From contig NZ_JALPVL010000007.1 in the NCBI RefSeq assembly GCF_023544465.1, positions 434,001-498,000 on the forward strand: a stretch of DNA of 64,000 nucleotides, written 5' to 3'. The DNA comes from Paractinoplanes maris (lineage in GTDB: Bacteria > Actinomycetota > Actinomycetes > Mycobacteriales > Micromonosporaceae). Positions 50,695-61,300 of the stretch are shown piece after piece. Position numbers and translations under genes: made by a program. The notes beneath the pieces are model-generated. The model was not told the DNA's origin. It made no database searches and saw only the letters and a list, made by a program, of their open reading frames with translations. Position 1 is the stretch's first letter. Every line of letters begins with the position of its first letter.

Positions 50695-50964
50695 TTGAGA
50701 CCCCCGGTTGCCACGTCTGCGCTTCCGCGATCAGCGTAGACCCGGAGCCGGCCCACGACGCCTCGTCGACCTTCGTTGCCGAGGGTCGGCAACGTGCACC
50801 TCGGTTTCCTGTCCCTCGTAGCTCTTAACCGGCAAGGAAGCTGCGGCAACAATGGACACAGACCCCAGGGATACCGCAGCCGCCGGCGCGGACCGGGGCA
50901 CGTCCTTGATCCATCGCCGCCGCGCCGGCTCCCGGCCCGATGGCTTCGTCGAAGGAGGCAGTTC

Positions 50965-51171
50965 ATGCGATCCCGCACAGCTTCGTTCCCCGTGGTGGCC
51001 GTCCTCGGCGCCGCCGTCATCGGACTGGCGGTGATCCTCTTCGTGACCGTCGGCCTGACCGAAGCCCTGACACTCGTCGCCGTCGTCGCCGCCTTGTCCG
51101 CCGTGTACGCCCTGCGTCATTGGGCCCGCAAAAGATTGATCTACCACCGTACTTCCGAGCCACAGGCGTGA
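50965..51171 (+). CDS. Small membrane protein of unknown function
   Basis: A 68-residue protein with two hydrophobic segments, ASFPVVAVLGAAVIGLAVIL and LTLVAVVAALSAVYALRHW, and a basic end. GAAGGAGG lies 6 bases ahead of the ATG. It is 59 bases upstream of the CBS-BON gene and probably co-transcribed with it. Confidence 0.65.
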   Translation: MRSRTASFPVVAVLGAAVIGLAVILFVTVGLTEALTLVAVVAALSAVYALRHWARKRLIYHRTSEPQA

Positions 51172-51230
51172 ACGCCTCCGATCGTCGCGTCGGCAGTGGC
51201 CGGAACCGTGAGCACCAGGAAGGGATTGAC

Positions 51231-51968
51231 ATGCAGCAATGGCGAGTCCAAGACGTGATGACCACTGATGTGATCACTGCCTCCGGAGATGCGCCGGTGA
51301 AGGAGCTGGTCGATCTGCTCCGCGAACGGGAGATCAGCGCTGCGCCGATCGTCGACGATTTCGGCGTCGTGCTCGGTGTGGTCTCCTGGAGCGACCTGCA
51401 CGAGATCATCGAGGTCGCCCAGCCAGTACGCTCGCGGCGATGGTGGCGCCGGGCGTTTCCACCGCGCCTGTACTGGCCCGAGGGCACGGCGGCCGGAATC
51501 ATGAACGGTCCCCCGGTGACGATCGGGGCGGACGCGTCGCTGACGGCCGCCGCCCGGCTGATGCACCAGCGCGCCGTCGGTCGACTGCTGGTGGTCGACG
51601 CCGGCCACAAGCTGCGGGGCATCGTCAGCCGATCGGACCTGTTCAAGGTCCACGACCGGCTGGACGCCGTGATCCGCGACGAGGCGGTGCACCACGTCCT
51701 GATCGGTGAGCTGCGGATCCGCCCCGGAGCAGTGCGCGTCAGCGTGGACGACGGCGCCGTGACCCTCACCGGACGAACGGCACGGAGGACGACCGCGCAG
51801 GCCGCGGCCCGGACCATCGCGCTGATCCCCGGCGTGACCGACATCGACAATCAGCTTGTGCCGGACGTCGACGACACCGCGGCCCCCGGGTCCGCCGGTC
51901 ACGCCCTCCGGCGCAACTACCTGGTGCTGGACGGCGGCCCCCGGAGCATGGCGGCAGCGCAGGCGTGA
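51231..51968 (+). CDS. CBS-CBS-BON domain protein (copy 2)
   Basis: A 245-residue protein with the same architecture as the one at 40674: CBS 1 (VQDVMTTDVITASGDAPVKE), a basic linker with RRWWRRAFPPRLYWPEG, CBS 2 (GIMNGPPVTIGADASLTAAA) and BON (VDDGAVTLTGRTARRTTAQA). The two CBS-BON genes flank the TraR/DksA copy 2, Mrp, MarR and DODA block. AGGAAGGG lies 7 bases before the ATG. Confidence 0.87.
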   Translation: MQQWRVQDVMTTDVITASGDAPVKELVDLLREREISAAPIVDDFGVVLGVVSWSDLHEIIEVAQPVRSRRWWRRAFPPRLYWPEGTAAGIMNGPPVTIGADASLTAAARLMHQRAVGRLLVVDAGHKLRGIVSRSDLFKVHDRLDAVIRDEAVHHVLIGELRIRPGAVRVSVDDGAVTLTGRTARRTTAQAAARTIALIPGVTDIDNQLVPDVDDTAAPGSAGHALRRNYLVLDGGPRSMAAAQA

Positions 51969-52164
51969 ACTCGATCGACCCGTCCTCCACTCCCCCGATC
52001 CACGAATCAACCGCGAACTGACAGTTGACTGTCACGGACCAAGTGCATGCCCGGCCGGGTGGCGCGACGGCACCGTCAGAAGCAGTCCACAGCGGGACCG
52101 GTCCCCTTCATGATGACGGGTGTAACGTCCGAACGAGTCACTCCCCCGTCCATCGGAGTCCCGG

Positions 52165-55100
52165 ATGTCCGCGAGCCTGCTGACCACCATGGCCGACCGC
52201 CTCGACGCCGCTCCCGGGTCGCCCCTCTTCACGTTCCTCGATCGCCACGGCAAGGAGATCGACGCGGCCGACCTCCAGGAGATCGTGCGCCGGGCGGCCG
52301 GCACCGCCGACTTCCTGCAGGCGGCCGGGGTTGCGCCCGGCGACCGCGTACTGCTGATCTTCCCGCCCGATGGTCTGGAGTTCGTCGCCGGCTTCGTCGG
52401 GTGCATGCTCCTCGGCGCGATCGCTGTCCCGGTGGCCAGCCCCGACCCGCGGCATCTCGATCGGGAGCTGCCCAAGCTCCGGCACATCGCCGAGGACAGC
52501 GGCGCACGCGTCGCCCTCACCCATGCGAGGTACCGCGGACTCACCACACTGGCGTCGGTACGCGACGGCTTGGCGGGCCGCTGGCGCGGCCGCGAGACGT
52601 CGAACTGGCCCGAACTCACCTGGTTGCTGTCCAATCGCGTCAAACGCGCCGATCCGGAGGTGGCCGCGGCCCGGCTGGCCCGCGCGGCCGCCCGGTTCGG
52701 CCCGGACGATGTCGTGTACCTGCAGTACACCTCCGGCTCGACGTCGGCGCCCAGGGGCGTCGTCGTACGGCATCGGAATCTGACGCACAATCTCGAGCTG
52801 ATCGCGCGCAACACCCGGGTCGACAGCGAGTCGGTGCTCGTCGGCTGGGTGCCGTTGTTCCACGACATGGGGCTGGCCGGCGGGATCCTCAACGCCCTGT
52901 ACACCGGGGCGCGCTGCGTCGCCTTCTCCTCGACCACCTTCCTGGCTGCCCCGCGTCTCTGGCTCGAGGCGATCGATCGCTACCGCGCCACGCACATCGC
53001 CGGGCCGAACTTCGGCTACGACTACGTGTTGCGCGGTCTGCGCGACGGCGACTCGTTCGACCTCTCGTCGGTCCGCTCCACCCTGCAGGGCGGTGAGCCG
53101 ATGCTGGTCGCCACGATGGACCGCTTCGAGGCCGCGCTCAGCCGGATGGGCTTCGATCCGGCGTCGTTCGGCAACGTCTACGGCATGGCCGAGGCCGTGC
53201 TCTTCGTCTGCGGTCGGGTCGGCCGGAAGCCGACGCTGCTCCACGGGGATCGGGCCCTGCTGGATCGCGACGGCGTGATCGTCGCGCCGGCGCCGGGCGC
53301 ACCCGCGATGACGCTCGTGGGCAGCGGCGTGCCGGACGAGGAGTGGGGTGTTTCGGTGATCGCCGTCGACCCGGTAACCCGGCGGCCGCGGCCACCGTAC
53401 GCCGTCGGTGAGCTGTGGATCTCCAGTCCCAGCGTGTCGAGCGGTTACTGGGGACGGACCGAGGAGGAGAACGCGGCCGTCTTCGCCGCGCGCCCGGCGA
53501 CCGGAACCGGCCCGCACGACGGGCGGCGTTTCCTGCGGACCGGTGATCTCGGAGTGATCGGCGACGACGGCGAGGTGTTCCTCTGCGGCCGCCTCAAGGA
53601 CCTCATCATCGTCGGGGGCCGCAACATTCATCCGCAGGATCTGGAAGCGGCGGTAGTGGCGGCCGATCCGATTCTGCGGCCGGGCAACGCGGTCGCCTTC
53701 GGGGTGCGGGTCGACGGCGTCGAGCGGGTCGTGGTGGCGGCCGAGCTGCGCAAGAAGGTCCTGCGGGACAGGGAGCCGGTCCCGCTGGACCGCGCGGCCT
53801 CGGCGATCCGGGCCGCGGTGACCTCGCACTGCGGGGTGCAGTGTCATGAGGTCCTGCTGATGAGGCCGGACAGCCTTCCGAAGACGACCAGCGGAAAGCT
53901 GCGGCGCACACAGTGCAGGCAACAGTGGACGGCTGGATCGCTGCGTTCGTCGGCGGTCCCGGGACAACGCGAGCCGACATGGACGACATTGCCCCGGGCG
54001 GGCCCGGGCGGCGAGCCGGAGTACCTGCTCCGGTTGCTGCAGACCGAAGTAGCAGAGGTGCTGCAACTGACCGACCCGAACGACATATCGGTGGATCGGC
54101 CACTCCTCGACGTCGGCCTCGACTCGCTCGGGTTGATCGATCTGGCCCTGCGCGTCGAGGATCGGACCGGAGCGCGCATCCCGCCGGCGAACTTCGGCAA
54201 CGACTCGACCCTGCGGGCGATGGCGATCTCGCTGGTACGGCACTTCGAGTCGGCGCCTCCCGAGCTGGACGAGGCTCCGGACACCGGTGACGTCCCATTC
54301 AGCGCCGCGCAGCGGCACGCCCTGGAGCTGGGGCAATGGGACGGGTCGACCCGTACGGTCATGCTCGACGTCCATCGGCGGCTCACCCCGGACCGTCTCC
54401 GCCGAGCCGCGTGCGCGCTGGTCGCCCGGCACGAGGCGCTGCGCCTGCGGTTCCGTCGCGACGACGGCCGATTCGCGCAGCGCTACGGCGACATCGAGGG
54501 CAGTTTCACCGTCGAGTCGGTCACGCTGGACCGGCCCGACGCGCGCCCGCCGCTCATCAGCGAGCAGCATCGCCGCGTCAGCGTCGAGCACGGCCCGCTG
54601 ATGCGTCTGGTTCTCATCGAGAGCGGCTCCAGGCAACGTCTGTTCATCGCGGTCAACCACCTCGTCATGGACAGGGTCACGCTGCGCATCCTGCTGGATG
54701 ACCTGGACCAGCTCTGCCGGTTGGACGAACAGGGCGAGGCCCTGCGGCTGGCCCGGACATCGGCCCGCTTCGAAGTGTTCTCCGGCTGGATGAACGACTT
54801 CGCCCGCCGGGACGCGAGGGCGGATCTCGAGTTCTGGCGAACTCAGCTGGCAGTGCCACCACCGGCCACCTACGACCCGCTGGCGCACACCGGCGTGCAG
54901 ACGGAGGACCTGGCGACCGCCCGCCACAGCCTGCCGCCCGAGGAGACGCGCAGGCTCCGCAACGTACGGATGACCGGGCCGGACGCCGGCCGTGCACCGC
55001 TGGGCACCACCCTGCTCACGGCGCTGGTGCGGACCGCTCAGCGCCAGTGGAGCTGCGGGCGTCTCGTGGTCGAGCTCTCCGGCTCGGGGAGACAGACAGC

Positions 55101-55575
55101 GGTACACGGCCTCGATCTCTCGCGCACGGTCGGCGATCTGCACTGCACCTTCCCGCTCGCCTTCGAGGACAGCCAGTCCCAGAGCCCAGCCGAGACGCTG
55201 ACCGCAGTGGGAAAACGGCTCGCCGGTGTCCCGTCCGCGGGGCTGTCGTTCGAAGGCCTCAAGTATCTGAACAACGACCCGGACCTGCGACAGAGCATCC
55301 GCCAGGCCCCGGCTCCGACGCTACGGTTCACCTTCCAGGGCGAGATGCCGACGCGGAGCCGCAACGGCCTCTTCTCTCTGAGCGCGGCCGCCATCGGTGA
55401 CGTGTGGGATCCCGGGGCCGGCGTGCGGCAACCGCCCCTCCACATCGAATGCGCGGTCGTCGGCGGCACGACCCGCATTGTCTGGGCATACTCGCCCCGG
55501 CGGCTGTGGTGGACCGGAGCCGAGATCGATCAGTGGATGACCCGGTTCCGAAATGAGCTCTACCAGCTGGTTTGA
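52165..55575 (+). CDS. Fatty acyl-AMP ligase - carrier protein - epimerisation/condensation-like protein
   Basis: A 1136-residue three-module protein. Residues 1 to about 580 are an FAAL-type adenylation domain: YLQYTSGSTSAPRGVVVRHR is the AMP-binding motif, VPLFHDMGLAGGIL and the RTGDLGVIGDDGEVFLCGRL hinge follow. A carrier domain (about 615-690) has the 4'-phosphopantetheine Ser in VGLDSLGLIDL (residue 654). The last 430 residues are a condensation-superfamily domain closest to epimerisation domains (VTLRILLDDLDQLCRL and DLSRTVGDLHCTFPLAFED), but the H-H-x3-D-G motif is N-H-L-V-M-D-R (831-837). It keeps the second His and the Asp. No other NRPS or PKS gene is in the window. Confidence 0.88.
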   Translation: MSASLLTTMADRLDAAPGSPLFTFLDRHGKEIDAADLQEIVRRAAGTADFLQAAGVAPGDRVLLIFPPDGLEFVAGFVGCMLLGAIAVPVASPDPRHLDRELPKLRHIAEDSGARVALTHARYRGLTTLASVRDGLAGRWRGRETSNWPELTWLLSNRVKRADPEVAAARLARAAARFGPDDVVYLQYTSGSTSAPRGVVVRHRNLTHNLELIARNTRVDSESVLVGWVPLFHDMGLAGGILNALYTGARCVAFSSTTFLAAPRLWLEAIDRYRATHIAGPNFGYDYVLRGLRDGDSFDLSSVRSTLQGGEPMLVATMDRFEAALSRMGFDPASFGNVYGMAEAVLFVCGRVGRKPTLLHGDRALLDRDGVIVAPAPGAPAMTLVGSGVPDEEWGVSVIAVDPVTRRPRPPYAVGELWISSPSVSSGYWGRTEEENAAVFAARPATGTGPHDGRRFLRTGDLGVIGDDGEVFLCGRLKDLIIVGGRNIHPQDLEAAVVAADPILRPGNAVAFGVRVDGVERVVVAAELRKKVLRDREPVPLDRAASAIRAAVTSHCGVQCHEVLLMRPDSLPKTTSGKLRRTQCRQQWTAGSLRSSAVPGQREPTWTTLPRAGPGGEPEYLLRLLQTEVAEVLQLTDPNDISVDRPLLDVGLDSLGLIDLALRVEDRTGARIPPANFGNDSTLRAMAISLVRHFESAPPELDEAPDTGDVPFSAAQRHALELGQWDGSTRTVMLDVHRRLTPDRLRRAACALVARHEALRLRFRRDDGRFAQRYGDIEGSFTVESVTLDRPDARPPLISEQHRRVSVEHGPLMRLVLIESGSRQRLFIAVNHLVMDRVTLRILLDDLDQLCRLDEQGEALRLARTSARFEVFSGWMNDFARRDARADLEFWRTQLAVPPPATYDPLAHTGVQTEDLATARHSLPPEETRRLRNVRMTGPDAGRAPLGTTLLTALVRTAQRQWSCGRLVVELSGSGRQTAVHGLDLSRTVGDLHCTFPLAFEDSQSQSPAETLTAVGKRLAGVPSAGLSFEGLKYLNNDPDLRQSIRQAPAPTLRFTFQGEMPTRSRNGLFSLSAAAIGDVWDPGAGVRQPPLHIECAVVGGTTRIVWAYSPRRLWWTGAEIDQWMTRFRNELYQLV

Positions 55576-55637
55576 AGGGGCACGGGCTTCCCGGTCGGTC
55601 AGACGTCGCGGTAGGTGGCGAACTCGTCGAGCAGGCT

Positions 55638-55781
55638 CTACGGGCGTCGTCGCATTGCGGGAAGCATGTCGCGGACGGCTGCCTCGAACTGATCGTAGGA
55701 CGCATCCAGCGGAAGCGAATCTGCGACCGGCGCCCCGCAAGCCTCCAGGCGTGCCGACAGCTCACGCAGGAGATGTAGAGC
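55638..55781 (-). pseudogene. Fragment of an unidentified protein
   Basis: A start-less minus-strand frame between stops reads LRELSARLEACGAPVADSLP, then DASYDQFEAAVRDMLPAMRR. Its codon use is coding-like and it resembles a protein C-terminus, but I cannot name the family. It lies between the FAAL gene and the PAP2 remnant. Confidence 0.35.
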
Positions 55782-55804
55782 CTAGTAGGGCATCTGATCA
55801 TGGG

Positions 55805-56278
55805 GTGGGGCTACGCCGCTGGCGCGAGCCGCTGTTCCTGGCGGCCGCGGTGACCACGCAGGCGCTGGTGTTCTTCTCCGCCACCCTGATCATCAACCGC
55901 TCGCGGCCGGACGTGCCGAAGCTGGACGTGTCGCCGCCCACCTCCAGCTTTCCGTCCGGGCACACGTCCGCCGCGTTGGCCCTCTATGGCGGACTGGCCC
56001 TGCTGCTGGCCCTGCTCGCTCGGCGAACGTGGCTCAAGGTCCTGTGCTGGGCGCTGGTCTTGGTGCCGATCGCGGTCGGGCTGGCCCGCATGTACCGCGG
56101 CATGCACCACCCGTCAGGCGTGGTGGCGTCGTTCCTCAACGGCGGCGTCTGCATCGCCGTCATGGCGCGCGCAATACTCGCGCGCGGCGCGGTGTCTTCC
56201 AACCCACCAACAGGTTTAGCCCGCTCGTCTTCATTCGTGTCCGGTCGTCAGGAGCACTGGCGGCGGTCGCTCCGCTGA
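55805..56278 (+). pseudogene. Truncated PAP2-type phosphatase
   Basis: The frame holds the core of a PAP2 phosphatase: LIINRSRPDVPKLD (motif 1 R-P), SSFPSGHTSAALALYGG (motif 2 P-S-G-H) and ARMYRGMHHPSGVV (motif 3). In motif 3 the expected catalytic Asp after H-H-P-S is Gly. The first one or two membrane segments normally present upstream are absent; a GTG at 55805 is the first in-frame start with family-like sequence after it. Truncation plus the lost Asp indicate a non-functional gene. Confidence 0.6.
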
Positions 56279-56562
56279 ACAGGCCGTCGTCGGATCACTC
56301 GGCAGGTTCCTCATTTAGCGAAGCGCTTTCGTAAGAGAGCGACGGTCACGACCTTGGACGTCAGACGCGCAGTTTCTCCACGAGCGCTCTGCGAGGAGTA
56401 GAACGCTCAAGGCGGTTACCGGAGGCCGTCCGGAATGGTCGAAGGTCTTACGTACACCAGAAAACCGCCCCCCTGATCGGCGGGAACCCGGCTTGTCTGC
56501 CGCGATCGCCACTGGAACGGTTGATTTCGTAGCGATCAAGCCGAATTCTCGAGACGAAGAGC

Positions 56563-58034
56563 ATGGACATGCAGTATCAAGCGATCACCCGGCTGGCGGC
56601 CGCGGTGTTGCTGCTGGCCGGCCTGAGCACGGGATCCGTCCCCGCGAACGCCGTTTCGTCAGCAGGCACATTCAAGGTCGACTGGAAGCCGTGTCCAGAC
56701 GCTCCAAATATCCAATGTGGAATGTTACAGGTGCCGTTGGACTGGTCCAAGCCGACGGGCGAAAGAGTGCCGATCGCCGTCGCGCGCCGTCCGGCCGACG
56801 ATCCGGGCGCCCGCATCGGAACGCTGTTCTACAATCCCGGTGGGCCCGGTGCCGGTGCCGCAAGGTACATCGTCGCCGCGGAAACCGCCTTCTCCCCCAC
56901 GCTGCGCACCCGGTTCGACCTGGTCGCCATGGACCCGCGCGGAATGGGCAACAGCGTGCAGGTGCGCTGCGAGCTGAACCTCTTCACGCCCGACACGACC
57001 CTGTTCCCTCGCTCCGAGGAACAGTTCCAGCGGATGGTCCGGCACAACCGCGAATTCGGCCAGAGCTGCCTGCGGCAGACCGGCGCGCTCATGCACAACA
57101 TGGACACCAGGACCGTCGCCCGCGACCACGAGGCATTGCGCATCGCCCTCAATGTCGACAAGGTCAGCTGGCTCGGCATCTCGTACGGCGCCCAGTTGGC
57201 GGCCAACTACGCCAACGAGTCCCCCGCCACACCCGCGCCATGGTGATCGACGCCGCACTGGATCACAGCCAGGCGGAGACCGCGCAGGCGACCGACGAGA
57301 TCATGTCCGTGGAGAACGGATTCAACCGGTTCGCGCGCTGGTGCGACACAGCAACCGCGTGCGCGCTTCGCGGCCAGGACGTCGGGACCGTGTTCGACGC
57401 GCTGGTCGCACGCGCCGACGCCAACCCCATCCCTGTGGAGGGAGCGCTGCGAGCGGTCACCGGCGAGGACATCCGGATGGGAACCAAGACCCAGCTCGCG
57501 ACCAAGGATCCGGTCGTCATCGCGCCGGGTTCAACCTGGGCGGCACTGTCCCAGTCACTCGCGGCCGCTGTCGCCGGAGACGCCTCGGCATTCATCTCCT
57601 TCCCCGACGGCGTGCCCCAGGACGGCCTGGGCGCCATCTCGGCGAACGCCTGCACCGACTACGTGCCCCAGGTCGAATCGTGGGCCGAGATGCAGCAGCG
57701 CATGCAGCTGGGCCGGCAACTCGCCCCGCACATGCAGGGCGCGTCCGACACCTGGCGGGTCAACGGCTGCATCGGCTGGCCGGTCAAGGCGACGAACCCG
57801 CCGCGGGCACTGAACGTCCGCGGAATACCGACGCTACTCGTGCATGCGGTAAACGATCCACAGGACCCGTACCGCTGGACGCACAACCTCGCGGCTCAGA
57901 TCCATGGCAGCGACCTGCTGACCCGCACGGGCGACGGGCACACCTCCTACTACTCCTCGCCGTGCTCACGCGCCGCGATGGACAACTACCTCGTCCGCCC
58001 GCAGGCATCCGCCGACCGAGTGTGTGACGAGTAG
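56563..58034 (+). pseudogene. Frameshifted secreted TAP-family hydrolase
   Basis: A relative of the hydrolase at 16655. The first part starts MDMQYQAITRLAAAVLLLAG with a signal peptide, has NPGGPGAG and the nucleophile motif WLGISYGAQLAANYANE. At about 57220-57225, in a run of five C, the frame is lost and a stop follows at 57244. The rest continues one frame over: RAMVIDAALDH, then HAVNDPQDPYRW with the Asp and GDGHTSYYSSPCSR with the His. All catalytic residues are present; a single missing base separates the halves. Confidence 0.85.
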
Positions 58035-58092
58035 CCCCTGGCCGATTGGTGACCCCTCGTCCCGAGTGACGGGGGGCCACAACGCCAAGGCA

Positions 58093-58326
58093 TCAAAACC
58101 GACCGCCCGGCGCCAGGAGCGCAACCTGGTTGAACAGCCAGACGTACCAGAAGGTGACGGCGATGGTAGTGCCGGCGTCGATCGATGCCGCGCAGGCCGG
58201 CCCGGTTGTCGCGGATGGACGCCACGATGAGGGCGGCGATGAATGTGCCCGCGGCGACGAAGCTGTCCCATGGGATGGCGCCCCGGCTCAGGGCGTACGC
58301 GAGGACGGACGTCGGTGCAAAGTGTG
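58093..58326 (-). pseudogene. Remnant of a small membrane protein
   Basis: A minus-strand frame directly after the stop of the SARP-type gene reads SRGAIPWDSFVAAGTFIAAL followed by IVASIRDNRAGL, and after a frame change TIAVTFWYVWLFNQVALLAP before TGA at 58093. The hydrophobic segments and the need for one frameshift suggest a decayed gene. No start codon and no family recognised. Confidence 0.35.
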
Positions 58327-58329
58327 GAC

Positions 58330-61300
58330 TCAGCGTGCGACGTCCAGCCGGCGCAGGTCCTTGGCGGCCCGCCGGGCCAGCAGCTCGGCTCCCTGCCGGC
58401 GGGCGATCTCCTGCGAAGTCTCGAGCTCGGCGCGAGCGTCGGCTCTCCGGGACGGCCCGTTCGCGAGCAGGGTTCGGCCACGCAGGCGGTGCAGCTCGGC
58501 CTCGTACATTCGCTCGCCGGTCTGGGTGACCTGTACGAGCGCTTCGTCCAGCAGTCGCAGAGCCTCCTCGCTGTGCCCCGACAAGGCCTCGGCCTCGGCG
58601 AGCAGACCCAGCACCCAGGGGACGAGGTGCCGCGCGCCGCGCGACTGGATCTCGTCGACGTTCTGCCGCAGCGCTCGGGCACCTCCGGCCGGGTCGCCGG
58701 TCAGCGCCCGGGTCCAGGATCGGACGGCCGAGGCGTAGCTGAACCAGGCCGGAAGCGGACCGGCGAGCTCGAGCGCTCGGCCGGCATGCAGACCAGCCGT
58801 GGTCACGTCCCGGCGAAGGGCGCCGATCAATGCGGCGCTGGTGAACACGGCCGCTCGCACCAGGGGTGCCGCGGTGCCGGTCGCGGCGATCGCGGAGTCC
58901 ACCTGCGCGGTCGCGTCGTGTCCGTGGCCGAGGAGGTCCAGCACCGGAGCCAGTTGCAGCCGGACGGTGATGTCAACCGGGAGTGCCTGGTGCGACGGAT
59001 CGGGCGCGGCGGCGGCCAAGCCGAGGCTCTGCTCGAGGTGCTCCCGCGCCGCGCCGGGCTCGCCCATGCACCACAGGGTTCGGCCGACGGCGAGCTGGGC
59101 GAGCGCGAGCGCGAGCGGATCGGCCATCTGCTGGCCGAGATCGAGTATCCGCTCGGCCAGCCGGCGCGCGTCGGCGTGCTCGGCTCGAGCCACCGCCACC
59201 TCGTACAGGCTCCGGTACGCCGCGATCGTGGCGGGGCCGTCGGCCAGTTGCTCAGCCAACTCCCGGGCACGCGTGACGGCGGCGCGGCCAGCCGCCGACT
59301 GTGCACCGTCGAGCTGGGCGAACAGCATGCTGAGCCGCATCTGCACGTCGAGCTCCGACCGCATGCGTTCGGTTGACTCGGCCTCTCCGACGAGCAGTTC
59401 CAGCGCGTGCCGCAGGTGTTGTTCGGCCCCCTCGTGCGCCAGGGTGGCCAACGCGTGGTCGGCGGCTGCCAGCAGGTGTGGCAGGGCGGTGCGGGTGCCG
59501 ACCACCGGCGAGGCCAGCCACCAGTGCAGGCCGGCGCGGTCGGCCCAGCCGGGGCGGCCGGCCAGCGCCTGAGCCACGCGGGCGTGCAGCCGCGCCTGCC
59601 GGACCCGGCTGACCTCGCCATGGATGGCCTCCCGGACGAGGGCGTGCGCGAACCGGTACCGGCCCACGGCCGTGTCCTCGACCACCAGGCCTGACAAGAG
59701 TGCTGCCTCGATGGCATCGAGTGCGCTCTCGTCGTCCAGACCGGACACGTCACGGACGACGTCGAGATTGAACTCCCGCCCGATCACCGCGGCGACGAGG
59801 AGCACCGATCGCGTCTGCTCCGGCAGCCCGGCGAGGCGGCGGCGCAAGACGTCCCGAACGCCCACCGGCACCTCATGGGCCGCGGCCTGTTCCGCCGCGG
59901 CCAGCCTCCGGTCGCTGCCGAGCAGGCGAACAAGTTCCAGGACGAAGAAAGGGTTTCCCGCGCTGCGGTCGTGCACCACCCGTACCAGCCCACCGTCGGG
60001 GCTCGCTCGGAGATTCGCGGCCATCAGCTGCCGTACGTCGGTCTCGCTCAAGCCGTGCAGAGCAACCCGGTCCACCGTCGGCAGGCGCGCCAGCGCGGCG
60101 AGCGTGTCGCGCAGTACCGCTTTGCCGGCCGGATCGGGGTCACGGTAGGTGGCGGCGACGAGGATCCGCGCGGTGCCGAGCTCGCCGGCCAGCGCCGGTA
60201 GAACGCGCAACGTGCCGGCGTCCGCCCACTGCAGGTCGTCGATCACCACCAGGAGCGGTCGGCGCGCAGCCAACCGGTGCAACAGCGCCACCACCGCACG
60301 GCACAGCCGGAACCGGACCGCCTCGACGTCCACGACGGGCGGTGCGGCCGCCTGCTCACCGGCGGGGTCGATGAGGATCGACCCGAGCACCGGCAGATGC
60401 GGAGCCAGCAACGCCTCCCGGTCATCGTACGGAAGGTCTGCGATCAACTCCCGCAGCACCTGCGTCCACGGCCAGAACGGCGGCGCACCAGGCTCCTCCC
60501 CGCAGCGGCCCCACGCGACCGCCACCCCGGTCGAGCGCCGGGCCAACTCCTCGGCGAGCCTGGTCTTGCCGACACCGGGCTCGCCGGTCAGCAGCACCAG
60601 CCGGCCGTGCCCGGCCACGCTCGCGGCCAGCGCCCGGTCGAGCGAGCTCAGCTGGGTGGTGCGGCCGACGAGCGTGCGTTCCGGGTCGGGCACCGGCCCG
60701 GCTTCGGCCGCGTGCACCGCTGTGTCCGGTGCGGACCACCGCGCCACGGCCTGATCGAGATCCGGTGCGTGCCGCAGGATCTGCTGGTGCAGTACCTCCA
60801 GTTGTGGACGCGGGTCGATACCCAGGTCCTCGTTCAGCATCCGGCGGACGTCCTGGTAGGCGCTCAGGGCCTCCGCCTGGCGCCCGGAGCGGTACAGCGC
60901 CAGCATGCGAAAACCGTGCAGGCTCTCCCGGTACGGATGGGCCTTGGTCAGTTGATCAAGCTCGGCGAGGTCGATCGCGGGCCGCCCCCGCGCCAGGTCG
61001 GCCGCGATCCGGTCCTCGAGTGCACCCAGCCGCAGCTCATCCAGGCGAGCCCGTTCCTCGCGGGCGAACGAAGCGTCGGCGAAGTCGGCCAGAACCGGGC
61101 CCCGCCACAGCGCGAGCGCCTGCCCGAGGAGGTCGGCGGCCCGTTCGGGATCGCCCGTGCCCAACAGCTGCCGGCCCTGCGTGGCGAGCGCTTGGAACCG
61201 CGCCGCGTCAAGATCCTCCGGGGCGACCGCGATCCGGTACCCGGGCGGCTGGCTCACCAGCACGCGCGCCGGCGTGCGGGCCTCGCGAACCGGCTCCAGC

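Noticed and set aside
52030..52060. TGTCACG upstream of the FAAL gene
   Set aside because: No CGTC follows at the right distance, so the FAAL gene is not counted in the regulon.
52138..55143. A 1001-codon open frame antisense to the FAAL gene
   Set aside because: Same shadow effect; the plus-strand frame has adenylation, carrier and epimerisation-like motifs in order.
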